Notes under the pieces: generated by a model
Seen by the model: the letters and a program-made list of their open reading frames with translations, nothing else
Database searches by the model: none
Told to the model about the DNA's origin: nothing
Position numbers and translations under genes: made by a program
In this document: positions 16,910-25,299 of the stretch, one piece after another
Layout: each line of letters starts with the position of its first letter
How positions within the stretch are numbered: the stretch's first letter is position 1
Source of the DNA: JANXZS01 sp963797255
GTDB lineage: Bacteria > Acidobacteriota > Terriglobia > Terriglobales > Acidobacteriaceae
Assembly: GCA_963797255.1 (NCBI GenBank)
Contig: CAWCOV010000012.1
Span: 310,001 to 374,000 of the forward strand
DNA length: 64,000 nt
Reading direction: 5' to 3'

Positions 16910-17911
16910 ATGCGGAATTGGGTGTCGCGGTTATTGGCTGTCTCCTTCGCTGTTTCTATGGCTGTCCTGCTCTCGGGATGCGAGCGGCATAGCAAATCCG
17001 AGGGTTATTACCTCGTGGTTGTCAATTCAAAGCTGCCCTACTGGAAGACCGCTGCGGCGGGCCTCGACAAGGCGGCTGCGCAATATGGTGTTACTGCGGA
17101 ATTGCGCGGAACCGATACATTTGATCCGCAGGGTGAAGTGAAGGAGTTCCGGGATGTAATCGCGCGCAAGCCTGCCGGCATCCTTGTGTCCGTTGCCGAC
17201 CCGGCCTTGATGGGACCCGAGATTGACGCCGCGATCGCCGCGGGCATTCCCGTCATCACGATGGACTCCGACGCTCCCAACAGCCGCCGCTTGTATTTCA
17301 TCGGCACCAACAATTTGGCCGCGGGAAGACTGGGCGGACAGCGCGTCGTGGAGAAGCTGAACGGCAAGGGCAACGTGGTTTTCTTCAGCATGCCAGGTCA
17401 GCCGAACCTCGACGAACGCCTTAAGGGCTATCAGGAAGCGTTTAGCACGCACCCTGGAATCAATGTGATTGAGGTTTTCAATATTAAGGGCGATTCCGGG
17501 ACAGCACTCGATAAGGCCACCGAGTATCTCGGCCGCACAGGCGCAGGCAAAATCAATGCCTTGGTGTGTCTCGAAGCATCTGCGGGCAAGGACGTAGCAG
17601 AAGCCCTGAAGCGCGCGAATGCAAAGGACAGGGAACTGGTAGCAATGGATGTAGATGAGGACACGCTTCACCTGGTGAGTGAGGGAATCATCGACGCCAC
17701 GATCGCGCAGAAGCCTTACACCATGGCTTTCTACGGGTTGAAGCAGCTGGATGACATTAAGCACTATCCGCTGAAATCGCTTTCGTCGTCCTACGCAGTT
17801 GACTCCTTCTCGCCCATACCGACGTTCGTCGATACTGGTACCTCTCTGGTCGACAAGTCGAATGTCGATATTTACTTGAAGTCCCGCGAGGACGCCCAGT
17901 CCGCTAAATAA
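16910..17911 (+). CDS. Periplasmic sugar-binding lipoprotein (LacI/RbsB-like fold)
   Basis: A 333-residue substrate-binding protein of the type I periplasmic family (ribose/galactose type). The ATG at 16910 has GAGG about six bases upstream and gives a lipoprotein signal: MRNWVSRLLAVSF ... AVLLSGC, with Cys as the lipidation site. The mature part shows the first-strand YYLVVVNSKLPYWKTAAAG, then DPQGEVKEFRDVIARKPAGILVS and GIPVITMDSDAPNSRR, all typical of sugar-binding members. There is no ABC permease or ATPase next to it and a terminator follows, so it is a stand-alone unit. It may feed a transporter elsewhere or a sensor; the ligand is unknown. Confidence 0.88.
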   Translation: MRNWVSRLLAVSFAVSMAVLLSGCERHSKSEGYYLVVVNSKLPYWKTAAAGLDKAAAQYGVTAELRGTDTFDPQGEVKEFRDVIARKPAGILVSVADPALMGPEIDAAIAAGIPVITMDSDAPNSRRLYFIGTNNLAAGRLGGQRVVEKLNGKGNVVFFSMPGQPNLDERLKGYQEAFSTHPGINVIEVFNIKGDSGTALDKATEYLGRTGAGKINALVCLEASAGKDVAEALKRANAKDRELVAMDVDEDTLHLVSEGIIDATIAQKPYTMAFYGLKQLDDIKHYPLKSLSSSYAVDSFSPIPTFVDTGTSLVDKSNVDIYLKSREDAQSAK

Positions 17912-17916
17912 AAAAT

Positions 17917-17949
17917 GGGGAGTTTGCCTGAAAGGGCAGACTCCCCGTT
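17917..17949 (+). terminator. Terminator-like hairpin after the binding-protein gene
   Basis: GGGGAGTTTGCC (17917-17928) pairs with GGCAGACTCCCC (17935-17946) with one G-U pair, six bases after the stop. The following GTTTCCC is a poor T-tract. Confidence 0.7.
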
Positions 17950-17971
17950 TCCCTTCTGCCAGACGTTCCAG

Positions 17972-18001
17972 TTGACCGTTGTTTTCTGCCGGCGCTATGA
18001 T
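17972..18001 (+). promoter_or_regulatory. Strong sigma-70-type promoter for the CBS-domain gene
   Basis: TTGACC (17972-17977), an 18-base spacer, TATGAT (17996-18001): five of six matches in both boxes. Transcription would start near 18008, only about 18 bases before the ATG, giving a very short leader that begins around the GAGGAG ribosome-binding site. Confidence 0.7.
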
Positions 18002-18025
18002 CCCTTTCCCGAGGAGAGTTTGCGT

Positions 18026-18469
18026 ATGGAATTTACTGACGCTATCGGTCCTATCCTGAGACAGAAGGGCGAAGTCTATTCCATGGCCCCGTCTGACTTT
18101 GTCTATGACGCCGTCGTGATGATGGCGGAAAAAGGCGTTGGCGCGCTTCTGGTGATGGAGGAGGGCAAGGTTGTCGGCATCCTTTCAGAACGCGACTACG
18201 CGCGCAAAATTGTCATCAAGGGCAGGAATTCAAAAGACACCGAAATCCGCGAGATTATGAGTAGTCCGGTGATCTTTGTTACGCCGCGGCACACGGTCGG
18301 CGATTGCATGCGCATCATTACGGAGAACCGCATCCGCCATCTTCCGGTGCTCGAAGGTGACCGCGTCGTCGGCGTGATCTCCATCGGCGACCTTGTGAAC
18401 TGGATGATGCAGGCGCAACGCGAAACCATTCGCCATCTCGAGGCCTACATCACGGGCCTGGGCGGCTAG
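18026..18469 (+). CDS. CBS-pair domain protein
   Basis: A 147-residue protein that is almost entirely one pair of CBS domains. Unit one contains YDAVVMMAEKGVGALLVMEE and VVGILSERDYARKI; unit two contains TVGDCMRIITENRIRHLPVLE and VVGVISIGDLV. Such stand-alone pairs bind adenosyl ligands (AMP, ATP, SAM or NAD) and act as energy or redox sensors, but the ligand here is unknown. The ATG at 18026 follows GAGGAGAG by seven bases; upstream codons of the open frame overlap the preceding terminator and are not expected to be coding. Confidence 0.92.
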   Translation: MEFTDAIGPILRQKGEVYSMAPSDFVYDAVVMMAEKGVGALLVMEEGKVVGILSERDYARKIVIKGRNSKDTEIREIMSSPVIFVTPRHTVGDCMRIITENRIRHLPVLEGDRVVGVISIGDLVNWMMQAQRETIRHLEAYITGLGG

Positions 18470-18568
18470 GAGTCGCACCGGTCCAGGGAAGTTTCGGGAT
18501 GATTTTCGGCAAGCGCGTCGAGCGCTCACGATTCGTGTCGCAATCTTCTTTTACAATCACACCTACCC

Positions 18569-19753
18569 ATGAACATCGACGCAATTCAATCCGCACTTTG
18601 CGAACAGAAGCTGGATGGTTGGCTCTTTTACGATCATCATCATCGTGACCCCATCGCGTACAGGATTTTAGGGCTCAGTGAAACCGTGCACGTTACCCGC
18701 CGCTGGTACTACTTCATTCCGGCGGAGGGCGAGCCACGCAAACTGGTGCACCGCGTCGAACAGGGCCGCCTGGATACGCTGCCGGGCGAAAAGGGCTTGT
18801 ACTCGTCGTGGGGAGAGTTGGAAGAGGGTCTCCAGTTGATGCTGACCGGCTACGATCGCATCGCGATGCAGTACTCTCCGCGAAATGCAATCATGTACGT
18901 GTCCATGGTGGACGCGGGCACGATTGAAGTCCTGCGAGAATTTCGCAAGAGCATCGTGAGCTCGGCAAATCTTGTCAGCCAATTCGAAGCCGTCCTTTCT
19001 GAAGAGCAGATTCGCACGCACTACGAAGCGCAGGTGCTGATCGATGAGATCCTCGCCGAAGCTTTCCGCGAGATCGCAAGGCATCTGCGGCCACCGGACG
19101 GCGGCACTCCGCGTTCGCTCACCGAGTTCGACCTGGTTCAGTGGCTGCAGGAGGCAATGCGCCGCGCGGGACTTGAGTGGGAGAACGGCCCCAACGTGTC
19201 CATCAACGAAAATTCCTCCGATTCGCATTACGAGCCCACGGCGGCGACGACCAGGAAAATTCAGCAAGGTGACTTTCTTCTAGTGGACATCTGGGCGCGG
19301 CGAACTGTGCCTGCTTCCTGCTGGTACGACATAACATGGACTGGTGTCATCGGCCGTGAGCCTACAGAGCGCGAGGAGACAGTTTTCCAGATCGTGCGTG
19401 CGGCACGGGACGCAACCGTTAGTTTTGTCCAAAGCGCCTTCGCAGAGGGTTGGCCGATCGCCGGATGGCAGGCCGACGATGTTGCACGCGACGTGATCCG
19501 CAACGCCGGATTCGGGCAATACTTCACGCATCGCACGGGTCACAACATCGCTACCGAACTGCACGGCAACGGAGCTCACCTCGACAACCTGGAGACGCAC
19601 GATGAACGGCTCATCCTGCCGCACACCTGCTTTTCCGTCGAGCCGGGAATCTACTTGCCGGAGTTTGGTGTTCGCAGTGAAGTCAACGTGATGACGTGGC
19701 CCGGAAAGGCCGCCACTACCGGTCGAATTCAGGCGGATCTGGTTCGCATCTAG
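18569..19753 (+). CDS. M24-family metallopeptidase (Xaa-Pro aminopeptidase-like)
   Basis: A 394-residue member of the pita-bread M24 family. The N-terminal ~170 residues form a creatinase-like domain; the C-terminal domain has the five metal ligands in order: Asp in LLVDIWA, Asp in WYDITW, His in HRTGHNI, Glu in CFSVEPGIYL and Glu in GVRSEVNV. It probably hydrolyses X-Pro peptides in the cytosol. No signal peptide is seen. It starts about 100 bases after the CBS gene; a TACAAT lies about 20 bases upstream of the ATG and could be a -10 box. Confidence 0.9.
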   Translation: MNIDAIQSALCEQKLDGWLFYDHHHRDPIAYRILGLSETVHVTRRWYYFIPAEGEPRKLVHRVEQGRLDTLPGEKGLYSSWGELEEGLQLMLTGYDRIAMQYSPRNAIMYVSMVDAGTIEVLREFRKSIVSSANLVSQFEAVLSEEQIRTHYEAQVLIDEILAEAFREIARHLRPPDGGTPRSLTEFDLVQWLQEAMRRAGLEWENGPNVSINENSSDSHYEPTAATTRKIQQGDFLLVDIWARRTVPASCWYDITWTGVIGREPTEREETVFQIVRAARDATVSFVQSAFAEGWPIAGWQADDVARDVIRNAGFGQYFTHRTGHNIATELHGNGAHLDNLETHDERLILPHTCFSVEPGIYLPEFGVRSEVNVMTWPGKAATTGRIQADLVRI

Positions 19754-19883
19754 AGGAAAAGATTTGTTCATCATGCCCTGCGAATTTTTCTGACTTCAGG
19801 CAGGATGCGGTGTTTGCGAGGGGCCATCCCGGCGTGGTTCCGGATGCGCGACTCACAGGCTGCCGTACTGTATATTCAGGAAG

Positions 19884-20297
19884 ATGGCTTCAAAAGTTCA
19901 AGTTCCAGGAAAGGGAGAAGCGGGGCCGCGTTCCGGCTTCGTTTATCTCCCGTTGATCGCAGGCTGGCTGGTGCCGGGTGCGGGACACGCCCTGCAAAAG
20001 CGCTGGGGCCGCGCTGCTCTGCTCTTCATTTCCATCACCAGCATGTTCGCTCTCGGGCTAATGATGCAAGGCAAACTATACGCGCCAAATACGGGCGACG
20101 TATTGGACATGCTTGGCTTTGCCGGTGACTTTGGATCGGGTCTGCTCTACGTTGTTGGACGTGCGATGGATCTTGGACACGGCGCGGTACAGATCGCGAC
20201 GGCAGACTACGGGACCAAGTTCATCGTGGTATCCGGACTGCTGAACGTGATTGCTGCGGTTGACGCTCATAACATCCGCGTCGGGAGGAAGTCATGA
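19884..20297 (+). CDS. Small membrane protein, probably DUF6677-type
   Basis: A 137-residue protein with three or four hydrophobic segments. The N-terminal part has the motif AGWLVPGAGHALQKRWGR, reminiscent of the G-W-x-x-P-G-x-G-H motif of TM2-like membrane proteins and of the DUF6677 family that I associate with Acidobacteria; I could not check this by search. The C-terminus (IVVSGLLNVIAAVDAHNI) is also hydrophobic. Its stop overlaps the next start (ATGA), so the two genes are coupled. Function unknown. Confidence 0.75.
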   Translation: MASKVQVPGKGEAGPRSGFVYLPLIAGWLVPGAGHALQKRWGRAALLFISITSMFALGLMMQGKLYAPNTGDVLDMLGFAGDFGSGLLYVVGRAMDLGHGAVQIATADYGTKFIVVSGLLNVIAAVDAHNIRVGRKS

Positions 20298-20476
20298 TCT
20301 TCTCCCCTTCTCACTTCACCGCGGTGCTGCTTTTCGCAATGTTCGCCTCCGTGGTTTTTGCGATCACGCAGCGTTCCACCACTCGCGCCATGGTTCGCTA
20401 TGGGCTCTATTGTTTCGCGATGTTTGTGGTGGCGGTGATTGCGGCAAGCTGGTTGATGTACTTTATTCGCCGCTAA
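20294..20476 (+). CDS. Two-segment small membrane protein
   Basis: A 60-residue protein with two predicted transmembrane segments (FTAVLLFAMFASVVFAIT and YGLYCFAMFVVAVIAASWLM) joined by a short basic loop (RSTTRAMVR). The ATG overlaps the previous gene's stop by four bases. The 3' end overlaps the end of the convergent GNAT gene by 14 bases. Unknown function, but the hydrophobic pattern and coupling make it a likely real gene. Confidence 0.7.
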   Translation: MIFSPSHFTAVLLFAMFASVVFAITQRSTTRAMVRYGLYCFAMFVVAVIAASWLMYFIRR

Positions 20477-21485
20477 GCCGGTCGTTCTCCCACACCATTG
20501 CATTGAACGTGTGCCGCGTTTCGAAGGCTCGCTTGCTATAAAGCGCAACTGCGTCGGCATTGTCTTTCGTTACCGTCAAGGTGAGGGCATGAAATCCGCG
20601 CCCGCGTAATTCCGCCGCACAGGCTGCGAGCAATAGGCTGCCCAGTCCCCGCTCGCGGAATTCGTGATTCACGCAAAGCTGCGTCACATGGCCAACATCT
20701 TCTCGCACGCGCGAGCAGAGCAGCAGCGCCACAATCTCCTTGCGCTTGCGGCTGAATACGACCCGCGAAGCGGCGGCGTCGAAGAGTCCACAACCCGGGA
20801 ATCGCACGATGTTGTGAAGAAAGCGCAGCGCTCCCGCGCTGGTGCGGTACTGATCGTTGATCAGGCTATCCAGATGACCCTCGTAGGCCTCCACGATAAG
20901 CCGCCCGGCACTGGCGAAATCGCCATCATTCCATGGACGGATTTCAAGATCGTCCGGTATTCCGCCTTTGATAGAAAAACCACGGGGGAGCTGCGTTACG
21001 GAGGGTGAGTCGAGATTTTGCTCCATGAACAGCCGGCGAAACACGGCGAACCCATGTTTCTCGAAGACCTGTTGATGAACTCCGTAAGGATGCAGCAGCA
21101 ACTGCGACTCAATGCGGTCGATCCCCGGGGAACTCTGCAGCAATTCGATGATGTGCTCAAGCAGGCGCAACTCGATCCTGGCTGCAGTGCCGGGCTCGGT
21201 CTCTGTAGATGTGGCGAACACATCTCCGATGACCGCCTTGTTGCCCTCATAGACACAGAACACGTATCCGGAGACTCGGCCGTTTTCCAGCGCGACGTAG
21301 CCTGGCAGAATGTGCGAATCGAGATATTGCAGAAGCAGCCTGGCGGATGCGCGATAATCCCAGTCAAGGCGTTCCGCCCAGACGCGGCTCTCCGCTTCCA
21401 GAACGGGCCGCAGGGTGCTCGCCGAGAAATGCCTGAGGTCGAGGATCTCAATTTGGACAGCGGATGCCATAGCGCTCTGATTCAT
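20463..21485 (-). CDS. GNAT-family N-acetyltransferase with two acetyltransferase-like halves
   Basis: About 340 residues. The C-terminal half has the acetyl-CoA signature: beta strand VTQLCVNHEF followed by RERGLGSLLLAACAAELRGRG and then TVTKDNADAVALYSKRAFE. The N-terminal half looks like a degenerate second GNAT fold (GYVFCVYEGNKAVIGDVFA, then ELRLLEHIIELL), as in two-domain acetyltransferases. I chose the ATG at 21485; 21470 is an alternative. Acceptor unknown. It is the last gene of the minus-strand run that begins with the symporter at 26736. Confidence 0.85.
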   Translation of the reverse strand: MNQSAMASAVQIEILDLRHFSASTLRPVLEAESRVWAERLDWDYRASARLLLQYLDSHILPGYVALENGRVSGYVFCVYEGNKAVIGDVFATSTETEPGTAARIELRLLEHIIELLQSSPGIDRIESQLLLHPYGVHQQVFEKHGFAVFRRLFMEQNLDSPSVTQLPRGFSIKGGIPDDLEIRPWNDGDFASAGRLIVEAYEGHLDSLINDQYRTSAGALRFLHNIVRFPGCGLFDAAASRVVFSRKRKEIVALLLCSRVREDVGHVTQLCVNHEFRERGLGSLLLAACAAELRGRGFHALTLTVTKDNADAVALYSKRAFETRHTFNAMVWENDRLSGE

Positions 21486-21572
21486 TTCGCGACCCCGAGC
21501 AAGCCAATTAACGGGCTGCGGAGGCGCGCTTCCGCATCTTCTCACGGGAGACGCACTTTTGGCTGTAACGGC

Positions 21573-23357
21573 TTATTGGGGCTTCGAGGAAACTTTGTAA
21601 ACGACCAGGTTCTGCGCCGGGTATGTGAACAGAGGGGTGTAGGTTCGGCCTTCGAGATAAGGCAGGATCTCGGCGGCGTAGGCCTCTCGCACGATCAGAA
21701 TGTGCTCCTGCGACGGTACTCCTCCGGGCATTTCGTAGTTGTAAACCTCGTGATTGCGATAAAACGCGACGCCAAATTCCGCATCGCGTCTTACCCGGTA
21801 GACAGCAACCGTTTCAGTTGGTGGAGCGACCTGTTGCAGCAGGTTAGACAATGTTCGCGCCGAATAGCTGGCGTCAAAAAGGTGGATGTTGCGCTTGGTG
21901 ACGGGCATCTCTCCCACGCCGAAGATCGGCCCTATGCCAAAGATGTAGAGCAGAATGACAACCATAGGGACCATGGTGGCCGTGCGCAGCCGACCCACTC
22001 CAAAGCGAAATACCACTACCAGGATCAGCATGGCAGATCCTAGTCCTGCCACCAACGCTGCAACCACGGCGCGCCTCGGTATGGGCGTCCCCGTGTGCAC
22101 AACCAGCCACGGCAACAGCAGAACCAGCATCACCATCGAGCCGGTGATCAGCGAATGAACAATCAGCAGCGAGGTGCGCAAGCCGCGTGCGCGAATGCGG
22201 TTCAGGTAGTCGCCGGTCAGAATTGTCAGGGGAGGCAGTGCGGGAAGGATGTATCCGGGAAGCTTGGAGCGGGACAAAGAAAAGAAAATGATCGGTACGA
22301 GGGCCCAGAGCACCAGGAACTCAGGAAAGGCATCTCCTGCCCGCGGATGGCCGAGATACCTGTCTTTGCAGCGTCGAGCTTTCCACTCGGCGATTGACTC
22401 CTTTACCGCATCTACCAGGGCGGCAATTGAGATCACGGCCCATGGCGTTAGCGCCAGGAGCATGATCGGAATGTAGAACCAGAATGGCTGGTCGTGCTGG
22501 TATCTCCCGGTGGTAAACCTCTCGAGGTTGTGTTCCAGGAAGAAGACACGCAGGAACTGCGGATTGCGATGCTGCACGGCGATAAACCACGGCAACACCA
22601 TGGCGAGGTAAAGAACGATGCCCGGAATCCAGATCGTTCGCCGCAAAAGCGACCACTCTCGGCGAAGAGCAATGAATGTAAACAGAATGATAGCTGCGAG
22701 GAAGGGTGCTACTGGTCCCTTTGCCAGCGTGGCCGCTCCGACAAAGAAATAAATGTCGAACAGCCAGAATTTACTGCCGGTCTCGTACCACGCGTACCAC
22801 CCCAACATTCCTATACATAGCGGCGCGGCCAGTTGCATATCGGTGGAAGCGCCTCGCGCGAACGAGACGATTCCGGCGCAACAAGCCGTAATGAGAGCAG
22901 CGTCCAACTGGCCCCCGGGCCGGAAGCGTCGAATGTGCAGATATGTCAGCGTGATTAGAACAAAGGCGAAGCTTGCGGAGGGGATTCTAGCGGACCAGTC
23001 GTGTACTCCAAACTCCCGAAACGCGAACATGGCCCGCCAATAATAGAGGGCCGGTTTTTCCAGCCAGGGCTTGCCGTACAGAATGGGTGTAACGCAGGCT
23101 TCCAGTGCTCCCTCAACGCCTTTGCTATGGTCCAGCCGGGTGAGCATTTCGTGGGCTATCTGGGCATAGCGCGGTTCGTCGGCCCCTACGAGCCCAATGC
23201 CATCTCCTCCGAAGATTGGGACTAACCCGTAAAAAAGGAAGAAGGCCGTAAATATAAGAAGCGTCGCAGCTTCCAGCGCGGTAGCGAGCGCAGGATGGCG
23301 CATCGGCTTTACGGGCAGTCGGTCTTTCGGTGCATTCACGCTGAAAGGGATTCCCAC
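21573..23357 (-). CDS. ArnT/PMT-like membrane glycosyltransferase
   Basis: A 594-residue polytopic membrane protein with about 11-12 hydrophobic segments. The first periplasmic loop has the catalytic-type motif GADEPRYAQIA, where the Asp-Glu is conserved in GT39/GT83 lipid-linked sugar transferases, and later KPWLEKPALYYW and TLAKGPVAPFLA, both hallmarks of the ArnT/YkcB group. These enzymes move a sugar from a polyprenyl phosphate to lipid A, protein or other cell-surface acceptors; donor and acceptor here are unknown. It starts about 107 bases after nrnA on the same strand. Confidence 0.87.
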   Translation of the reverse strand: MGIPFSVNAPKDRLPVKPMRHPALATALEAATLLIFTAFFLFYGLVPIFGGDGIGLVGADEPRYAQIAHEMLTRLDHSKGVEGALEACVTPILYGKPWLEKPALYYWRAMFAFREFGVHDWSARIPSASFAFVLITLTYLHIRRFRPGGQLDAALITACCAGIVSFARGASTDMQLAAPLCIGMLGWYAWYETGSKFWLFDIYFFVGAATLAKGPVAPFLAAIILFTFIALRREWSLLRRTIWIPGIVLYLAMVLPWFIAVQHRNPQFLRVFFLEHNLERFTTGRYQHDQPFWFYIPIMLLALTPWAVISIAALVDAVKESIAEWKARRCKDRYLGHPRAGDAFPEFLVLWALVPIIFFSLSRSKLPGYILPALPPLTILTGDYLNRIRARGLRTSLLIVHSLITGSMVMLVLLLPWLVVHTGTPIPRRAVVAALVAGLGSAMLILVVVFRFGVGRLRTATMVPMVVILLYIFGIGPIFGVGEMPVTKRNIHLFDASYSARTLSNLLQQVAPPTETVAVYRVRRDAEFGVAFYRNHEVYNYEMPGGVPSQEHILIVREAYAAEILPYLEGRTYTPLFTYPAQNLVVYKVSSKPQ

Positions 23358-23464
23358 GCTTTAAGCTGTCTCTGGAATACGCATTTTCCGGATCCGGATT
23401 TCCCCCGGATGCCGACGGGACAAATCTAACAGATTGGAGATGAAATGACCGAAATGCGGGTTGG

Positions 23465-24442
23465 TCAGGCAACATCATGCGCGGCTCGGCCAATTTCGCT
23501 GCGCAGGAAGGAAAGCATGGCATCCGCAGCCGTATGCAGCGGACCGGGCAGAGTACATCCACTGGCGTTCCTGTGGCCGCCCCCCCCAAAGTGTTCAGCC
23601 GCAATGGCTACGTCGACCTGCCCCTTGCTGCGGAGACTCATGCGGATCCTTTGATCCGGCAGTTCACGGAAGAAGGCGGCAACTTCAACACCGGCAATGC
23701 TTACAGCGTAGTTCACTATGCCTTCGCAATCCTCCTCCGCCGCGCAAGCCCTGACCATGTCTTTATGTGTCACCCACATCCAGGCGAATCGCCCTTCACG
23801 CTTGAGATTGGACAGTGCTGCTCCCAGCAACAGCATCTTCGAAGTTGGATTGTTGAAATAAATATCCTCGGCAATCACTTTGGGATTTGCGCCGTGCAGA
23901 ACCAACTCACGGGCGAGCTCAAAAGTGTGCGCGTCCGTCCCCCCGTAGCAGAAGCTTCCCGTATCCGTAAGTACCGCGGTGTAGATGCAGGTTGCGATAT
24001 CGGCGGTGATGCGAGCTCCGGCTGCCATTCCAAGTTCGTAGACCAATTCGGCTACCGCGCAGGCCTCGCAGTCGATCCAGTTGATGTCGCCGAAGGGTTG
24101 TCCGCTGGCGTGGTGATCGATATTGATGATCTTCCGGCCCTCAAGTCCCTCGATCCCTGTGCGCTCCAATCCGTCGCATTCAAGGATGATGACAGCGTCG
24201 TAATTACCCTCGACCCTGCTGGTGCAGCGAACGAGACTCGCACATGGGAGATCGCGGTAGATAATCGGCACGCGGTCGCTCGACACCATGTCGACATGCT
24301 TCCCCAACTGCATCAGCATGGCTCCGCAGGCGAGCATGGAGCCGATTGCGTCTCCGTCAGGCCGTGCGTGCGATGTCACCAGGAAACGCTGGCCACGTTC
24401 AATTGTTTCGAGGATTGCGCGGATTGGAAGGTAGTGCTCCAT
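23465..24442 (-). CDS. nrnA: DHH-family phosphoesterase (NrnA-like oligoribonuclease / pAp phosphatase)
   Basis: A 325-residue DHH/DHHA1 protein. Motifs in order: SHARPDGDAIGSMLA, the second Asp in IILECDG, the DHH motif in IINIDHHASGQPFG, and the C-terminal DHHA1 signature FGGGGHRNASGC. It is expected to degrade nanoRNAs and/or dephosphorylate pAp with Mn2+. It lies 38 bases after rbfA in the same orientation, a pairing that is common in bacteria. Confidence 0.92.
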   Translation of the reverse strand: MEHYLPIRAILETIERGQRFLVTSHARPDGDAIGSMLACGAMLMQLGKHVDMVSSDRVPIIYRDLPCASLVRCTSRVEGNYDAVIILECDGLERTGIEGLEGRKIINIDHHASGQPFGDINWIDCEACAVAELVYELGMAAGARITADIATCIYTAVLTDTGSFCYGGTDAHTFELARELVLHGANPKVIAEDIYFNNPTSKMLLLGAALSNLKREGRFAWMWVTHKDMVRACAAEEDCEGIVNYAVSIAGVEVAAFFRELPDQRIRMSLRSKGQVDVAIAAEHFGGGGHRNASGCTLPGPLHTAADAMLSFLRSEIGRAAHDVA

Positions 24443-24480
24443 GGATTACGTTTCTGGGGGCCCAGTTTTCTCCCTGCTTT

Positions 24481-24876
24481 TTAGGTGGTTGAGTCCTTTG
24501 CTGGTTCGGACTTCGCCTTCTTTTTCTTTTCTCTGCCAAGTAGTTGATCGATCCGGTTCTTCATCTTTTCCGAGCGGTCGATGTGGAAGCTGATATCCGG
24601 CACATGGCGCACACCCATCAACTCCAACAGGCTGTGGCGGATGTGACCTCGGGCGTTCATCAGTGCTTCCACGGTTTCAGTTTCTTCTTTCAAGCCTCCG
24701 TCAACCGCGACATAGACGCGCGCGGACTTGCCGCCGGGGTTGAGCAGGACCTCGCTGATGTAGCAGAAACTGATTCGGGGATCGGACAGTTCGCCTTCGA
24801 TGATCGAAGTGAGCTCTTCGCGGAGTGCCTCCGCAACGCGGTCCCGGTGATACTGGCGTGCGCGTGGTTCTGGCAT
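24481..24876 (-). CDS. rbfA: Ribosome-binding factor A
   Basis: RbfA binds the 16S 5' helix and is needed for 30S maturation in the cold. The 131-residue product has REELTSIIEGELSDPRISFCYISEV and the KH-type C-terminal part with VPDISFHIDRSEKMKNRIDQLL, followed by a lysine-rich tail. It sits between ylxP and nrnA in the order seen in many genomes, although here this group is separated from nusA-infB. Confidence 0.93.
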   Translation of the reverse strand: MPEPRARQYHRDRVAEALREELTSIIEGELSDPRISFCYISEVLLNPGGKSARVYVAVDGGLKEETETVEALMNARGHIRHSLLELMGVRHVPDISFHIDRSEKMKNRIDQLLGREKKKKAKSEPAKDSTT

Positions 24877-24989
24877 GCAGGGACCTCCTCAGGTAAACCG
24901 TTGAGGATATCAGACGCGGCGGGAAATGCAGTCAGAATTCTCTTCGCGGTGGAAAAGCAGACGGGGAAGTGCGGCTGCGTTCGGCGAAA

Positions 24990-25289
24990 TCATTCTTCAT
25001 CAACAAAATGCCAGAATGAGTCGGAGACTTCGGCTCCGAGGTCGTTGACGATCCGGTTGGCGGCATTTTCCAATTGCTGCATCAGGCCCGCCAGGTAATC
25101 TCGCGAACGCGAAATGGCACAGACGCCGATAGTTGCGGACTGCCAGGTGACAGCTTCGTCCAATTCAGCCACCGACACGTTGAAGCCGGCCTTCAGTTTC
25201 TCTTTGAGCGATCGCACCACGTGGCGCCGGTCTTTGAGAGATTGCGCGTGCTCGATGCGAAGTTCGAGAGTGAGATTGGCGATGGGCAT
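24990..25289 (-). CDS. ylxP: DUF503 / YlxP-family protein
   Basis: A 99-residue small protein with the family pattern LTLELRIEHAQSLKDRRHVV followed by KAGFNVSVAELDE. YlxP homologues are usually found near infB and rbfA and are thought to have a role in ribosome assembly; that is by association only. Its GAGGAG SD lies in the 10-base gap after the symporter stop, so translation may be coupled to that gene. Confidence 0.9.
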   Translation of the reverse strand: MPIANLTLELRIEHAQSLKDRRHVVRSLKEKLKAGFNVSVAELDEAVTWQSATIGVCAISRSRDYLAGLMQQLENAANRIVNDLGAEVSDSFWHFVDEE

Positions 25290-25299
25290 TTACTCCTCG

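Noticed and set aside
21018..22043. A 341-codon frame antisense to the GNAT and glycosyltransferase genes
   Set aside because: Crosses two well-supported genes and their spacer; no hallmark.
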